A stretch of 64,000 bases of DNA from Propionibacteriales bacterium (GTDB lineage: Bacteria > Actinomycetota > Actinomycetes > Propionibacteriales > Nocardioidaceae), in assembly GCA_026392415.1 (NCBI GenBank), contig JAPLCC010000047.1:62001-126000 (forward strand), read 5' to 3'. Shown here piece by piece: positions 35,350 through 44,749 of the stretch (positions within the stretch are counted from its first letter, which is position 1; the number at the start of each line of letters is the position of its first letter). A program made the position numbers and the translations under genes. The notes beneath the pieces are model-generated. The model saw nothing but the letters and a program-made list of their open reading frames with translations. It ran no database searches and was not told where the DNA came from.

Positions 35350-36243
35350 TCAGGCGCAGGGGTCCAGCGCCGGCGGCTCCGGCGTCTCGACGCCCGACGG
35401 GCCCAGCGTGATGTCGAAGGCCTCGGCCCACGAACCGTCGGAGAACGACGCGGTGAGCACGTCATTGATCCACTCGCACATTTCGGGCTCGGCCTTGCTG
35501 TAGCCGACGCCGATGTTCTCCTCGGAGAAGGTGTCGCCGACGACCTTGAGCTGGCCTTCGTTCTCGGCGGCGAAGCCGGCGAGGATCGTGCCGTCGGTGG
35601 ACATGCCCTCGACAGTGCCGTCGAGAACCTTGGCGACGCACTCGGAATAGCTGTCGAAGCCGACGCCCTTGGCGCCCTTCTCGTCGATCCGGTCGATCGA
35701 CGTCGATCCGGTCACCGAGCAGACCTCCTGGCCCTTCAGGTCGTCGATGCTCTCGACGTCGCTGTCGGCCTTGACGAGGAGCTGCTGGCCGGTGACCAGG
35801 TAGGGACCGGCCTGCCCGACCTTGAGGCGACGGTCCTCGGTGATGGAGTACGACGCCAGCACGAGGTCGACCTTGCCCTGCTCGAGGAACGGCTCCCTGT
35901 TGTCGGAGATGGTCACCTCCCAGTTGACGCCGTCGCTCTCCGGGTCGATGCACAGGTCGGCGATGAGGAGCTTCGCGACCTCGATGTCGAAGCCGCTGGG
36001 GCGGTCGTCGGTCGCGCCCTCGAAGCCCAGACCGGGCTGGTCGTCCTTGTGGCCGACGTTGATCTTGCCGGCCTCGGAGAGCTCGGCCATTCGCGAGCCC
36101 TCCTCGAACTTGCCGTCACAGTCGTCCTTGGCCTCGACCTTCACGCCGTCGTCGCCGTCGTCGCCCGCGTCGCCGCAGGCCACGAGGCCGGTGGCAGCGA
36201 TGAGGCTGACCGCCGTCGCCGCGAATGCTTTCCTGAGTCGCAT
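35350..36243 (-). CDS. gluB: Glutamate-type ABC transporter substrate-binding lipoprotein GluB
   Basis: A 297-residue secreted lipoprotein. The signal peptide ends in lipobox LVAC (Cys 23), followed by an acidic linker and a periplasmic binding-protein class II fold (GFDIEVAKLLIADLCID, LVLASYSITEDRRLKVGQAGPYLVTGQQLLV, STDGTILAGF). It captures glutamate or a similar acidic amino acid for GluCD. Confidence 0.93.
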   Translation of the reverse strand: MRLRKAFAATAVSLIAATGLVACGDAGDDGDDGVKVEAKDDCDGKFEEGSRMAELSEAGKINVGHKDDQPGLGFEGATDDRPSGFDIEVAKLLIADLCIDPESDGVNWEVTISDNREPFLEQGKVDLVLASYSITEDRRLKVGQAGPYLVTGQQLLVKADSDVESIDDLKGQEVCSVTGSTSIDRIDEKGAKGVGFDSYSECVAKVLDGTVEGMSTDGTILAGFAAENEGQLKVVGDTFSEENIGVGYSKAEPEMCEWINDVLTASFSDGSWAEAFDITLGPSGVETPEPPALDPCA

Positions 36244-36281
36244 CTACTGCTCCTTCTTGTAGGCCCGAGAATGCCGAGCGA

Positions 36282-37034
<753 letters not shown>

Positions 37035-37118
37035 GCATGGGGACGTTAGCGCCGTTCAACCCTGTGGGCTAGGGCACAGGGCCGACGAGACCGATTCGTG
37101 ACGTGACGGTCGGTGAGA

Positions 37119-37514
37119 TCAGAGGACCGCCGGGACCACGCTCAGCGTCAGACCGATGAGGATGGCGAGCACGGCGAAACCCATCGCCTTGCGACGGTTC
37201 TTCTGCGCCTGGTCGATGTCGTCCTCGGTGCGTGCCGGCAGGCCCATTCCCGCGCGCCACTCGTTCTCCTCGCGGTACCACTGGTCGGAGGGCACCAGCG
37301 CGGCGAGCGTCGCGCCGAGGCCGTTCAGCAGCAGTGTGAACGTGCCGCCGGCGATGGTCAGCAGGGTGAGGATCGCGGACACGCCGCGGGTGTCGGTCCC
37401 GAACATCAGCCCGGCGCCGAGCAGCACGGACACGATCAGCGCCGCCACGCTCAGGACGCTTCCGATCACCTGGTTGTTGCGGGCCACGAAGCCAGGGGGA
37501 GCGGTCTCAGCCAT
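37119..37514 (-). CDS. Small membrane protein, unknown
   Basis: A 131-residue protein with three hydrophobic segments (VIGSVLSVAALIVSVLLGAG, ILTLLTIAGGTFTLLLNGLG, FAVLAILIGLTLSVVPAVL) and a charged loop (REENEWRAGMGLPARTEDDIDQ). Start ATG 37514 gives MAETAPPGF; the longer frame overlaps miaB. It diverges from miaB. No family recognised. Confidence 0.8.
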   Translation of the reverse strand: MAETAPPGFVARNNQVIGSVLSVAALIVSVLLGAGLMFGTDTRGVSAILTLLTIAGGTFTLLLNGLGATLAALVPSDQWYREENEWRAGMGLPARTEDDIDQAQKNRRKAMGFAVLAILIGLTLSVVPAVL

Positions 37515-37572
37515 GACATGGACCTTAAGCGATTCGGGCGCTGGGGCCGCGTCGCCGTACCCTTGAGCGGTC

Positions 37573-39057
37573 ATGAGCAGCGCACGCACCTACGAGGTCC
37601 GCACCCACGGGTGCCAGATGAACGTGCACGACTCCGAGCGGCTCGCCGGTCTGCTCGAGGATGCTGGCTACCTCGCGGTTCCTGATGGCGACCAGGCCGA
37701 TGTCGTCGTGTTCAACACCTGCGCCGTGCGCGAGAACGCCGACAACAAGCTCTACGGCAACCTGTCCCAGCTCGTGCCGGTGAAGGCCGCCAGGCCCGGC
37801 ATGCAGATCGCCGTCGGTGGCTGCCTCGCGCAGAAGGATCGCGCCACGATCACCGAGAAGGCGCCGTACGTCGACGTCGTCTTCGGCACCCACAACATCG
37901 GCTCGCTGCCGGTGCTGCTGGAGCGTGCCCGGATCGCAGAGGAGGCACAGGTCGAGATCCTCGAGTCGCTCTCGGTGTTCCCCTCGACGCTGCCGACCAA
38001 GCGCGACTCCGTGTACGCCGCCTGGGTGTCGGTGTCGGTCGGTTGCAACAACACCTGCACGTTCTGCATCGTCCCCGCGCTGCGCGGCAAGGAGCAGGAC
38101 CGCCGCCCCGGCGAGATCCTCGCGGAGATCGAGGCGCTGGTCGCCGAAGGCGTCTCCGAGATCACCCTGCTCGGCCAGAACGTCAACGCCTACGGCGTCG
38201 AGTTCGGCGACCGGCAGGCGTTCTCCAAGCTGTTGCGCGCCTGCGGATCGATCGAGGGCCTCGACCGGGTGCGCTTCACCAGCCCGCACCCGGCGGAGTT
38301 CACCGACGACGTGATCGAGGCGATGGCCCAGACGCCCAACGTGATGCCCCAGCTGCACATGCCGCTCCAGTCCGGCTCCGACAAGGTGCTCAAGGACATG
38401 CGCCGGTCCTACCGGCAGGCGAAGTACCTCGGCATCATCGACCGGGTCCGCGCGGCCATGCCCGACGCGGCGATCACCACCGACATCATCGTGGGCTTCC
38501 CCGGCGAGACCGAGGAGGACTTCGAGCAGACCCTCGAGGTCGTACGCCGGGCCCGGTTCGCCAATGCCTTCACGTTCCAGTACTCCAAGCGCCCCGGCAC
38601 CCCCGCGGCCACGCTCGACGACCAGATCCCGCCGGCTGTGGTCAAGGAGCGCTACACGCGCCTGGCGGCGCTGGTGGCCGAGATCGCCCTCGACGAGAAC
38701 CGGCGCCTCGTCGGGCGCGAGGTCGAGCTGATGGTGTCCGAGGGCGAGGGCCGCAAGGACGCCGAGACGCACCGGCTCTCCGGACGCGGACCCGACAACC
38801 GCCTGGTGCACTTCGAGACGGACTTCTCTGCCGTCGACGGCGCACCCCGCCCCGGCGACATGGTCACCGTGACGATCACCCACGCCGCCCCGCACCACCT
38901 GATCGCCGACGGCCCGGTGCTCGCGATGCGGCGTACCCGCTCCGGCGACGCGTGGGACCAGCGCAACAGTGCGCCCGCCGCACCATCGGGTGTCGGCCTC
39001 GGCATGCCGTCGATCGGCGTGCCGGCGCCGCTGCCTGCTGCGCCCGTCTGCGGCTGA
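37573..39057 (+). CDS. miaB: tRNA methylthiotransferase MiaB
   Basis: A 494-residue radical-SAM enzyme that converts i6A37 to ms2i6A37 in tRNA. The N-terminal UPF0004 cluster uses C14 (VRTHGCQMN) and the Cys in FNTCAVR and GGCLAQ. The radical-SAM cluster is C158-x3-C162-x2-C165 (GCNNTCTFC). A TRAM domain ends the conserved part ([14 protein letters not shown]). A Pro/Ala tail follows. MiaA, which makes its substrate, is 1.1 kb downstream. Confidence 0.96.
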   Translation: MSSARTYEVRTHGCQMNVHDSERLAGLLEDAGYLAVPDGDQADVVVFNTCAVRENADNKLYGNLSQLVPVKAARPGMQIAVGGCLAQKDRATITEKAPYVDVVFGTHNIGSLPVLLERARIAEEAQVEILESLSVFPSTLPTKRDSVYAAWVSVSVGCNNTCTFCIVPALRGKEQDRRPGEILAEIEALVAEGVSEITLLGQNVNAYGVEFGDRQAFSKLLRACGSIEGLDRVRFTSPHPAEFTDDVIEAMAQTPNVMPQLHMPLQSGSDKVLKDMRRSYRQAKYLGIIDRVRAAMPDAAITTDIIVGFPGETEEDFEQTLEVVRRARFANAFTFQYSKRPGTPAATLDDQIPPAVVKERYTRLAALVAEIALDENRRLVGREVELMVSEGEGRKDAETHRLSGRGPDNRLVHFETDFSAVDGAPRPGDMVTVTITHAAPHHLIADGPVLAMRRTRSGDAWDQRNSAPAAPSGVGLGMPSIGVPAPLPAAPVCG

Positions 39058-39064
39058 CCAGTCC

Positions 39065-39307
39065 CTAGGCCGGGGACTCCTCCTCGGGCGGTACTTCCGC
39101 GTTGCCCTTGGTCGCCTCCGTGTCGGTGTCCTCGAGCTCGAGCGTGTCCGCCGGCAGGTCGTCGGTCTCCGGATTCTTGCGAGGATCCGGATCGCGCGCA
39201 TCGGTCGTGTACGCCCCGTCGCCACCCACGCCCTCGAGCCCGTTGGGGCCTCCCGGCGGCGGGGCCTGGGGTTCGGCGGTCGGTTCGGGCTGCGGAGGAA
39301 GGCTCAT
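39065..39307 (-). CDS. Small disordered acidic/proline-rich protein
   Basis: An 80-residue protein (MSLPPQPEPTAEPQAPPPGGPNG...) with no hydrophobic core, rich in Pro, Glu and Asp. The frame fits the gap between miaB and the NUDIX gene. Likely real but unrecognised; a GGAAG sequence lies near the start. Confidence 0.5.
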   Translation of the reverse strand: MSLPPQPEPTAEPQAPPPGGPNGLEGVGGDGAYTTDARDPDPRKNPETDDLPADTLELEDTDTEATKGNAEVPPEEESPA

Positions 39308-39344
39308 GGTGGAGCGGTATCCGGAAGCGCCGACTTCAACCGGG

Positions 39345-39833
39345 TCAGAAGCCGTGCTGGCTCAGCGCGGGCAGGTCGCCCCGGAGCAGTCCTTCGAGCA
39401 CGACGCGCTCGTGCGGGACGACCGGGTCCGGCAGCGCGTCGAGAGCGAACCATCGCAGGTCGGCGCACTTGGTCGGCTCCACGATGCGGGGGGAGCCCGA
39501 CCAGGAGCGCGCGGTGAAGAAGAAGTCGATGCGTTCGTCGATCGGGAGGTCGTGAGCGGTGCGCTGCATGGCGGTGGCGAAGGTGAGGTCGAGGTCGTTG
39601 ACCTCGATCTCCTCGAGAGCCTCGCGCCGGGCTGCGGCCTCGGCGGTCTCGCCGCGCTCGACGTGGCCGGCGGCGGCGGCGGCCCAGTGGTCGTCCATGT
39701 AACCGGTGCCCCGCCGCAATTGCAGGAGCACCTCAGTGGCTGCGTCGCCCGCTGCCTCCCGCAGGAGGAAGACGTAGGAGGCGGGAACCACCACGAACCG
39801 CGTCCTGCCGGTCACGGGGTCCTGCACAGTCAC
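39345..39833 (-). CDS. NUDIX hydrolase
   Basis: A 162-residue NUDIX pyrophosphohydrolase. The box GHVERGETAEAAARREALEEI matches G-x5-E-x7-RE-x-x-EE. YVFLLREAAGDAATEVLLQLRRGTGYMDDHW precedes it. GTG 39833 with AGAGG upstream is preferred to a TTG at 39872. Substrate unknown; the YMDDHW type is found in many actinobacterial nucleotide pyrophosphatases. Confidence 0.87.
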   Translation of the reverse strand: MTVQDPVTGRTRFVVVPASYVFLLREAAGDAATEVLLQLRRGTGYMDDHWAAAAAGHVERGETAEAAARREALEEIEVNDLDLTFATAMQRTAHDLPIDERIDFFFTARSWSGSPRIVEPTKCADLRWFALDALPDPVVPHERVVLEGLLRGDLPALSQHGF

Positions 39834-39878
39834 CGAGGTGCCTCTTTCAGCCGGTCGAGTCGCGCAGGGCAACCCTAG

Positions 39879-40091
39879 TCAGGCCGTGCCGCCCTTGTCG
39901 CCCTCGACCTTGCCGAGCGCGTCCTTGGCCTTGCTGGTGGCACCCTCGATCTTGTCGCTGTACTTGCCACCGGTCTTGTCGTCCACGAAGTCGGCGGCCT
40001 TGTCGATGCCCGCCTCGATCTTGTCGCCGTGCTCGGCAACTGCGTCGACTGCCTTGTCCTTCGCGCCCTTGAACTTGTCCAGAAGTCCCAT
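39879..40091 (-). CDS. MT0933/Rv0909-like antitoxin-family protein
   Basis: A 70-residue Lys/Asp-rich helical protein (MGLLDKFKGAKDKAVDAVAEHGDKIEAGIDKAADFVDDKTGGKY) of the MT0933 antitoxin family. No toxin gene is adjacent, so an antitoxin role is doubtful here. It may instead be a CsbD-like stress protein. Confidence 0.8.
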   Translation of the reverse strand: MGLLDKFKGAKDKAVDAVAEHGDKIEAGIDKAADFVDDKTGGKYSDKIEGATSKAKDALGKVEGDKGGTA

Positions 40092-40172
40092 GGTCTGTCT
40101 CCTTTGTGAGGTGCCGCCGAGATGACCTGCCCCCGGAACGGGGTGCGGCCCGGTCCTTGCCACACTAGCCAC

Positions 40173-41108
40173 ATGCCGTTGCCCGCGACCACGTCGGAGA
40201 TTCCGGTCGTGGCGCTCGTCGGGCCCACCGCGAGCGGCAAGACGGCGCTGTCCCTCGATCTGGCCGTCGCGCTGCACGGTGAAGTCGTCAACACCGATGC
40301 GATGCAGGTCTACCGCGGCATGGACATCGGTACGGCGAAGCTCCCGCTGGCCGAGCGACGAGGCATTCCGCACCACCTCCTGGACACCCTCTCGGTGCGT
40401 GACGCCGCGACGGTCTCGGACTTCCAGGTCTGGGCCCGCACGGCGATCGCGGAGCTGCGGTCTCGCTCGGTGACGCCGGTGCTGGTGGGCGGCTCCGGCC
40501 TCTACACGCGGGTGATCCTCGATCAGTTCGAGTTCCCGGGGACCGATGTCGAGGTCCGGGAGCGGCTCGAGGCCGAGCTCGAGGCGACGGGGACCGCGGC
40601 GCTGAGCGCCCGCTTGCACGCGCTCGACCCCGTCGCTGCGGCACGGATCGGAGAGAACGGCCGCCGTGTCGTGCGCGCCCTCGAGGTCATCGAGCTGACC
40701 GGTGAGCCGTACAGCGCCCGTCTCCCGGTGCAGGAGTACGCCGACCCGCACACCGTCCAGATCGGTGTCTCCATCGACCCGGTGGTCCTCGAGGAGCGGA
40801 TCCGCCAGCGGGTCCAGGACATGTTCGACGAGGGCTTCGTCGCGGAGGTCGAGGGCCTGCTCGCCGAAGGGCTCGCTGAGGGCCGGACCGCGAGGGTCGC
40901 CATCGGCTATCGCCAGGTGTTGGCAGCGCTGGCAGGCGAGATGACCCTCGAAGAGGCGCAGGAACGCACGTTCGTCGCGACCCGGAAGTTCTCCCGCAAG
41001 CAGATGGCCTGGTGGCGTGCCGATCCGCGCATCACCTGGGTCGAGTACGACGACCCGGACCGCGTCGCGAAGGCGTTGTCGGTGGTTCGGTCCATCGTGG
41101 AGCCATGA
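40173..41108 (+). CDS. miaA: tRNA dimethylallyltransferase MiaA
   Basis: A 311-residue enzyme that prenylates A37 of tRNAs reading UNN codons. P-loop GPTASGKT (17-24), substrate motif EVVNTDAMQVYRGMDIGTAKL, GGSGLYTRVIL, and the C-terminal RTARVAIGYRQVLAAL and RKFSRKQMAWWRAD segments. Start ATG 40173. Its stop overlaps the next gene. Confidence 0.97.
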   Translation: MPLPATTSEIPVVALVGPTASGKTALSLDLAVALHGEVVNTDAMQVYRGMDIGTAKLPLAERRGIPHHLLDTLSVRDAATVSDFQVWARTAIAELRSRSVTPVLVGGSGLYTRVILDQFEFPGTDVEVRERLEAELEATGTAALSARLHALDPVAAARIGENGRRVVRALEVIELTGEPYSARLPVQEYADPHTVQIGVSIDPVVLEERIRQRVQDMFDEGFVAEVEGLLAEGLAEGRTARVAIGYRQVLAALAGEMTLEEAQERTFVATRKFSRKQMAWWRADPRITWVEYDDPDRVAKALSVVRSIVEP

Positions 41109-41674
41109 CCACCGTCACCTACTACACCGCCACCACGCTCGACGGCTTCATCGCCGATCCCAACGACTCGCTGGACTGGCTGATGCGCCAGGACCTCGAT
41201 GAGCAGGGACCGCAGAACTACGGAGAGTTCATCAAGGGCGTCGGCGCCCTGGTGATGGGCTCGACGACCTACGAATGGGTCCTCGCACACAACGAGAGGT
41301 CCGGCGACGCCTGGTCCTACACGCAGCCGTCGTGGGTGATGACGACCCGCGACCTGCCCGTCCCTGACGGTGCCGACGTGCGCTTCGCCCGGGGTGACGT
41401 GTCGACCGTCATCGACGACCTGCGTACGGCGGCCGGCGACCGGGGCGTGTGGGTCGTGGGCGGGGGAGACCTCGCCGGGCAGTTCGCCGACGCCGGTCTC
41501 CTCGACGAAGTCGTGGTCTCGATCGCACCCGTGACGCTCGGCGCCGGACGTCCGATCCTGCCGCGCCGGCTGGAGCTTCGGCTGCTGGAGACCGCACAGA
41601 ATGGCGCCTTCGTGACGGCGCGCTACGAAGTCGATGGTGTCCTGAAGGAGGACCGCCCTACCCTTGGGTCGTGA
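41105..41674 (+). CDS. Dihydrofolate-reductase-like (RibD C-terminal) protein
   Basis: A 189-residue NADPH-dependent reductase-fold protein: YYTATTLDGFIADPNDSLDWL, VMGSTTYEWVL, VWVVGGGDLAGQFADAGLLDEVVVSIAPVTLGAGRPI. This family (YyaP/YwjB type) is distinct from FolA; its substrate is unknown. ATG overlaps miaA, and the stop overlaps the next GTG. Confidence 0.88.
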   Translation: MTTVTYYTATTLDGFIADPNDSLDWLMRQDLDEQGPQNYGEFIKGVGALVMGSTTYEWVLAHNERSGDAWSYTQPSWVMTTRDLPVPDGADVRFARGDVSTVIDDLRTAAGDRGVWVVGGGDLAGQFADAGLLDEVVVSIAPVTLGAGRPILPRRLELRLLETAQNGAFVTARYEVDGVLKEDRPTLGS

Positions 41675-42300
41675 CCCCGTGGACCGACATCACCAGCGAG
41701 GCGGTGCTCGATGCCCTGCTCGGTGAGCCGACGCCGGCGGCGCGGGGCAAGGAGCGCTCCACGCTGACCGAGGTCGATCGCGACTGGCTCGCGGCGACGC
41801 CGTTCTGCTTCCTCGGCACCGCCGACGCCGACGGCCGCTGCGACGTCTCGCCCAAGGGTGACCCGGCCGGCCAGCTGGTGCACGTGGTCGACGATCGGAC
41901 GATCGCGATCGCCGAACGCCCGGGCAACCGGCGGGCCGACGGCTACCGCAACATCCTTGCCAACCCGCAGGTCGGGCTGAACTTCCTGATCCCCGGCCGC
42001 GGCGACACCCTGCGGATCAACGGTCGCGCCCGTCTGGTCAGCGATGCGCCGTTCTTCGACGAGATGGTGGTCAAGGGCCACCGACCGCTGTTGGCGGTCG
42101 TCGTCGAGATCGAGACCATCTTCTTCCACTGCGCGAAGGCATTCCTGCGCTCCCAGCTGTGGCAGCCGGAGACGTGGAGCCCGGACGCGACCGTGCCGCG
42201 CCGCGCGGTGCTCGCACACCGGCTGGAGCGCCCGGACACCCCGCTCGAGGAGCTCGACGCCTATTACGGCGAGGCCTACGAGGACGGTCTCTATGGCTGA
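41671..42300 (+). CDS. FMN-dependent PPOX-family flavoprotein
   Basis: A 209-residue split-barrel flavoprotein of the MSMEG_1061-like PPOX family (PFCFLGTADADGRCDVSPKGDPAGQLVHVVDDRTIAIAERPGNRRADGYRNIL...), with FLIPGRGDTLRINGRARL and the HCAKAFLRSQLW motif. It probably uses FMN or F420 for oxidoreduction of small molecules. GTG start. Overlaps both neighbours, so the miaA-to-dapF block appears to be one operon. Confidence 0.87.
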   Translation: MTPWTDITSEAVLDALLGEPTPAARGKERSTLTEVDRDWLAATPFCFLGTADADGRCDVSPKGDPAGQLVHVVDDRTIAIAERPGNRRADGYRNILANPQVGLNFLIPGRGDTLRINGRARLVSDAPFFDEMVVKGHRPLLAVVVEIETIFFHCAKAFLRSQLWQPETWSPDATVPRRAVLAHRLERPDTPLEELDAYYGEAYEDGLYG

Positions 42301-43174
42301 CGCGGTGGTCGAGGAGGTCGGTCACGACCGTCTCGGGACCTATGACTTCCTCAAGGGCCACGGCACCGAGAACGACTTCGTGCTGCTGCCCGACGCTGAC
42401 GGCAGCGTCCACGGCGAACTCGATGCGGCCCGGGTGCGCGCCCTGTGCGACCGTCGCGCCGGCATCGGCGGCGACGGCGTCCTGCGGGTGATCCGCTCCG
42501 TCGCGTCGCCCGATGCCCGTGGCCAGAACGCCGAGTGGTTCATGGACTACCGCAACTCAGACGGCTCCGTCTCCGAGATGTGCGGCAACGGCATCCGCGT
42601 CTTCGGACGCCACCTCGCCCTTGCCGGGCTGGCCGACCCGGCGGCGCCCGTTCCCGTCGCGACCCGCGCCGGGGTGAAGGTGCTGACGTTCGCCGGCGGT
42701 GTCGCCGACGGTGAGATCACCGTCGACATGGGTGTCCCGAAGGTCCTCGAGGACACCCAGGTGGCGATCGGTGACCAGTCCTGGCCGGCCCTCCACGTCG
42801 ACATGGGCAACCCGCACGCCGTCGCGTTCCTCGACGAGGATGCGGATCTCGCCGACATCGGTCCGCTGCTGGAAGCGCCTAGCCACGATGCCGCGGTCTA
42901 CCCCCACGGCGTCAACGTCGAGTTCGTCGTACGACGCGGCCCCGGCCATGTCGCGATGCGGGTCCACGAGCGTGGCTCCGGCGAGACCCGGTCCTGCGGC
43001 ACGGGCGCCTGCGCGGTGATGGTGGCGGCGGCGCTCGCCGACGGCGCGGCGCGCGACACGGAGTACCGGATCGACCTCCCGGGCGGCACGCTGCGGATCA
43101 ACTGGACCGCCGATGACCGGATCCTGATGACCGGTCCTGCCGTGATCGTGGCCGAGGGTCAGACCGCCCTGTAG
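42293..43174 (+). CDS. dapF: Diaminopimelate epimerase DapF
   Basis: A 293-residue pyridoxal-independent epimerase that makes meso-DAP for peptidoglycan and lysine. The two catalytic cysteines are C97 (EMCGNGIR) and C235 (RSCGTGACA). The normal start of the fold is YDFLKGHGTENDF. Ahead of it, residues about 5-16 (VVEEVGHDRLGT) are coded by a palindromic repeat, so the N-terminus looks extended by a repeat insertion. ATG 42293 overlaps the upstream stop. Confidence 0.96.
   Translation: MADAVVEEVGHDRLGTYDFLKGHGTENDFVLLPDADGSVHGELDAARVRALCDRRAGIGGDGVLRVIRSVASPDARGQNAEWFMDYRNSDGSVSEMCGNGIRVFGRHLALAGLADPAAPVPVATRAGVKVLTFAGGVADGEITVDMGVPKVLEDTQVAIGDQSWPALHVDMGNPHAVAFLDEDADLADIGPLLEAPSHDAAVYPHGVNVEFVVRRGPGHVAMRVHERGSGETRSCGTGACAVMVAAALADGAARDTEYRIDLPGGTLRINWTADDRILMTGPAVIVAEGQTAL
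42307..42340. repeat. Palindromic repeat copy at dapF 5' end
   Basis: GGTCGAGGA, inner stem GGTCG/CGACC, loop GTCA, then GTCTCGGGACC. In frame in dapF. Confidence 0.8.
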
Positions 43175-43180
43175 TCCGTT

Positions 43181-43215
43181 GGTCGAGGAGGTTGCGCAGC
43201 AACCGTCTCGAGACC
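43181..43215. repeat. Palindromic repeat copy between dapF and SDR gene
   Basis: GGTCGAGGA, inner stem GGTTGC/GCAACC, loop GCA, then GTCTCGAGACC. It lies 7 bases after the dapF stop and 15 bases before the SDR start. Confidence 0.85.
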
Positions 43216-43229
43216 CTACAGTCGGCCGC

Positions 43230-44006
43230 ATGGAACTCACTGGATCTTCTGCCATCGTCACGGGCGGCGCGTCGGGCATCGGTGCCGCCGCTGCCCGCCA
43301 GCTCGCTGCCAAGGGTGCGACGGTCGTCGTCGCCGACCTGCAGGCCGACAAGGGCGAGGCCCTCGCCGCCGAGATCAACGGCGTCTTCGCCCAGGTCGAC
43401 GTCACGAACACCGAGCAGATCGCTGCTGCGGTCAAGGCCGCGGCCGAGATCGCGCCGCTGCGCGCCGTCGTCAACTCCGCCGGCATCGGCTGGGCCCAGC
43501 GCACCATCGGCCGCGACGGCCAGCTCGAGTCGGCCCACTCGCTGGAGGCCTTCACCAAGGTCGTCCACATCAACCTGATCGGCACCTTCGACATGGTCCG
43601 CCAGGCTGCGACCGCGATGAGCCTCAACGAGCCTGACGCCGACGGCTGCCGTGGTGCCATCGTCAACCTGGCGAGCGTCGCCGCGTTCGACGGCCAGATC
43701 GGCCAGGCGTCGTACTCCGCTTCCAAGGGTGGCGTCGTCGGCATGACCCTGCCGGTCGCGCGCGACCGGTCCGCCGCCGGCATCCGCCTCAACACCGTGG
43801 CGCCCGGCCTGATTGACACCCCAATCTACGGCGAGGGCGAGGCCTCGGAGGCGTTCAAGGCCAACCTCGGCCAGAACGTGCTCTTCCCGAAGCGCCTCGG
43901 TTCGCCCGACGAGCTCGCGAGCATGGTGATCGAGTGCCTCACCAACTCCTACATGAACGGCGAGGTCGTCCGCGTCGACGGCGGCATCAGGATGCCCCCG
44001 AAGTAG
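43230..44006 (+). CDS. Short-chain dehydrogenase (HSD10/3-hydroxyacyl-CoA type)
   Basis: A 258-residue SDR. The NAD site is TGGASGIGAAAARQL. The catalytic Ser lies in LASVAAFDGQIGQ and the Y-x3-K motif is YSASK. The VGMTLPVARDRSAAGIRLNTVAPGLIDTP segment is typical of type II 3-hydroxyacyl-CoA dehydrogenases, so a role in fatty-acid or branched-chain acyl-CoA oxidation is likely. Confidence 0.9.
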   Translation: MELTGSSAIVTGGASGIGAAAARQLAAKGATVVVADLQADKGEALAAEINGVFAQVDVTNTEQIAAAVKAAAEIAPLRAVVNSAGIGWAQRTIGRDGQLESAHSLEAFTKVVHINLIGTFDMVRQAATAMSLNEPDADGCRGAIVNLASVAAFDGQIGQASYSASKGGVVGMTLPVARDRSAAGIRLNTVAPGLIDTPIYGEGEASEAFKANLGQNVLFPKRLGSPDELASMVIECLTNSYMNGEVVRVDGGIRMPPK

Positions 44007-44007
44007 G

Positions 44008-44595
44008 TCAGCCCTGGCACCACATGGTGCTGTAGGGCCCGTCGGTGGATCGCCGTTCGGTGACCCTGCCGTCGACGGTGATCTCGCACGTCTCCGGCTG
44101 TCCGCCGGCTCCCGCCTGCAGGTAGACGACGGCGTAGTCGGGGTTGCCGTAGACGGTGGTGGTCAGCGACCAGGTCCGGCCGCTCTCGACGTGCGATCCC
44201 TGCGAGTGGTTGGTGCTGGTCGGGATGACGTAGGCGACCAGGCCGAGGGCCTGCGGGGCCGTCAGCCGGATGGTGATGGTGTGCTTCGGTAGCGAGAAGA
44301 TGTCGGAGTCGCCGCTGATCCCGGGCTGTGCGCCGAGGCCGGCGAGGTTGGCTCCGGGCAGCGCCGGCACCTCGGTTGTCTCGGACGTGGCCTTTTTCTT
44401 CTTCTTCTTTGCCGTGGCCTGCGGCGTCGGCTCGATCGAGGTGATGTCGTCGCGGGCATCGGGCTGCCCGTCGTCGACCGCGCGCTCGTCGTCGCCGGGT
44501 CGCAGCATCACGATCACGATGATGGTCGCCACGGCGAGCGCCACCGCGAAATAGAAGAACCGCTTGTTCTCGCCCCCCGGCATTCGACCACTCAT
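44008..44595 (-). CDS. Membrane-anchored hypothetical protein
   Basis: A 195-residue protein with one N-terminal membrane segment (FFYFAVALAVATIIVIVML), a disordered linker with six consecutive lysines, and an extracytoplasmic C-terminal domain holding two cysteines (ETCEITVDG, STMWCQG) that may pair. It ends 1 base from the convergent SDR stop. Family not recognised. Confidence 0.8.
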   Translation of the reverse strand: MSGRMPGGENKRFFYFAVALAVATIIVIVMLRPGDDERAVDDGQPDARDDITSIEPTPQATAKKKKKKATSETTEVPALPGANLAGLGAQPGISGDSDIFSLPKHTITIRLTAPQALGLVAYVIPTSTNHSQGSHVESGRTWSLTTTVYGNPDYAVVYLQAGAGGQPETCEITVDGRVTERRSTDGPYSTMWCQG

Positions 44596-44749
44596 GCCAG
44601 TTCAACGACGCGCCGGGCACGGGGCTAGGTGGAGGTGCTGCAGGGAAACTCACGGGCACCCCATGTAACGAATGCCGGGTTCCGTGCCCCGGCCGCGCCT
44701 CGATATCGGGAAGCATCTCGCGCCGCTGGTCGTTACGCTGAAGACGCCT

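Noticed and set aside
39879..40091. A toxin-antitoxin pair around the MT0933-like protein
   Set aside because: Neighbours are a NUDIX hydrolase and miaA; no small toxin frame is adjacent.
44385..44420. A run of lysine codons (cttcttcttt on the plus strand) as a programmed frameshift site
   Set aside because: The reading frame continues normally through six Lys codons into a folded domain, and no alternative product is suggested.
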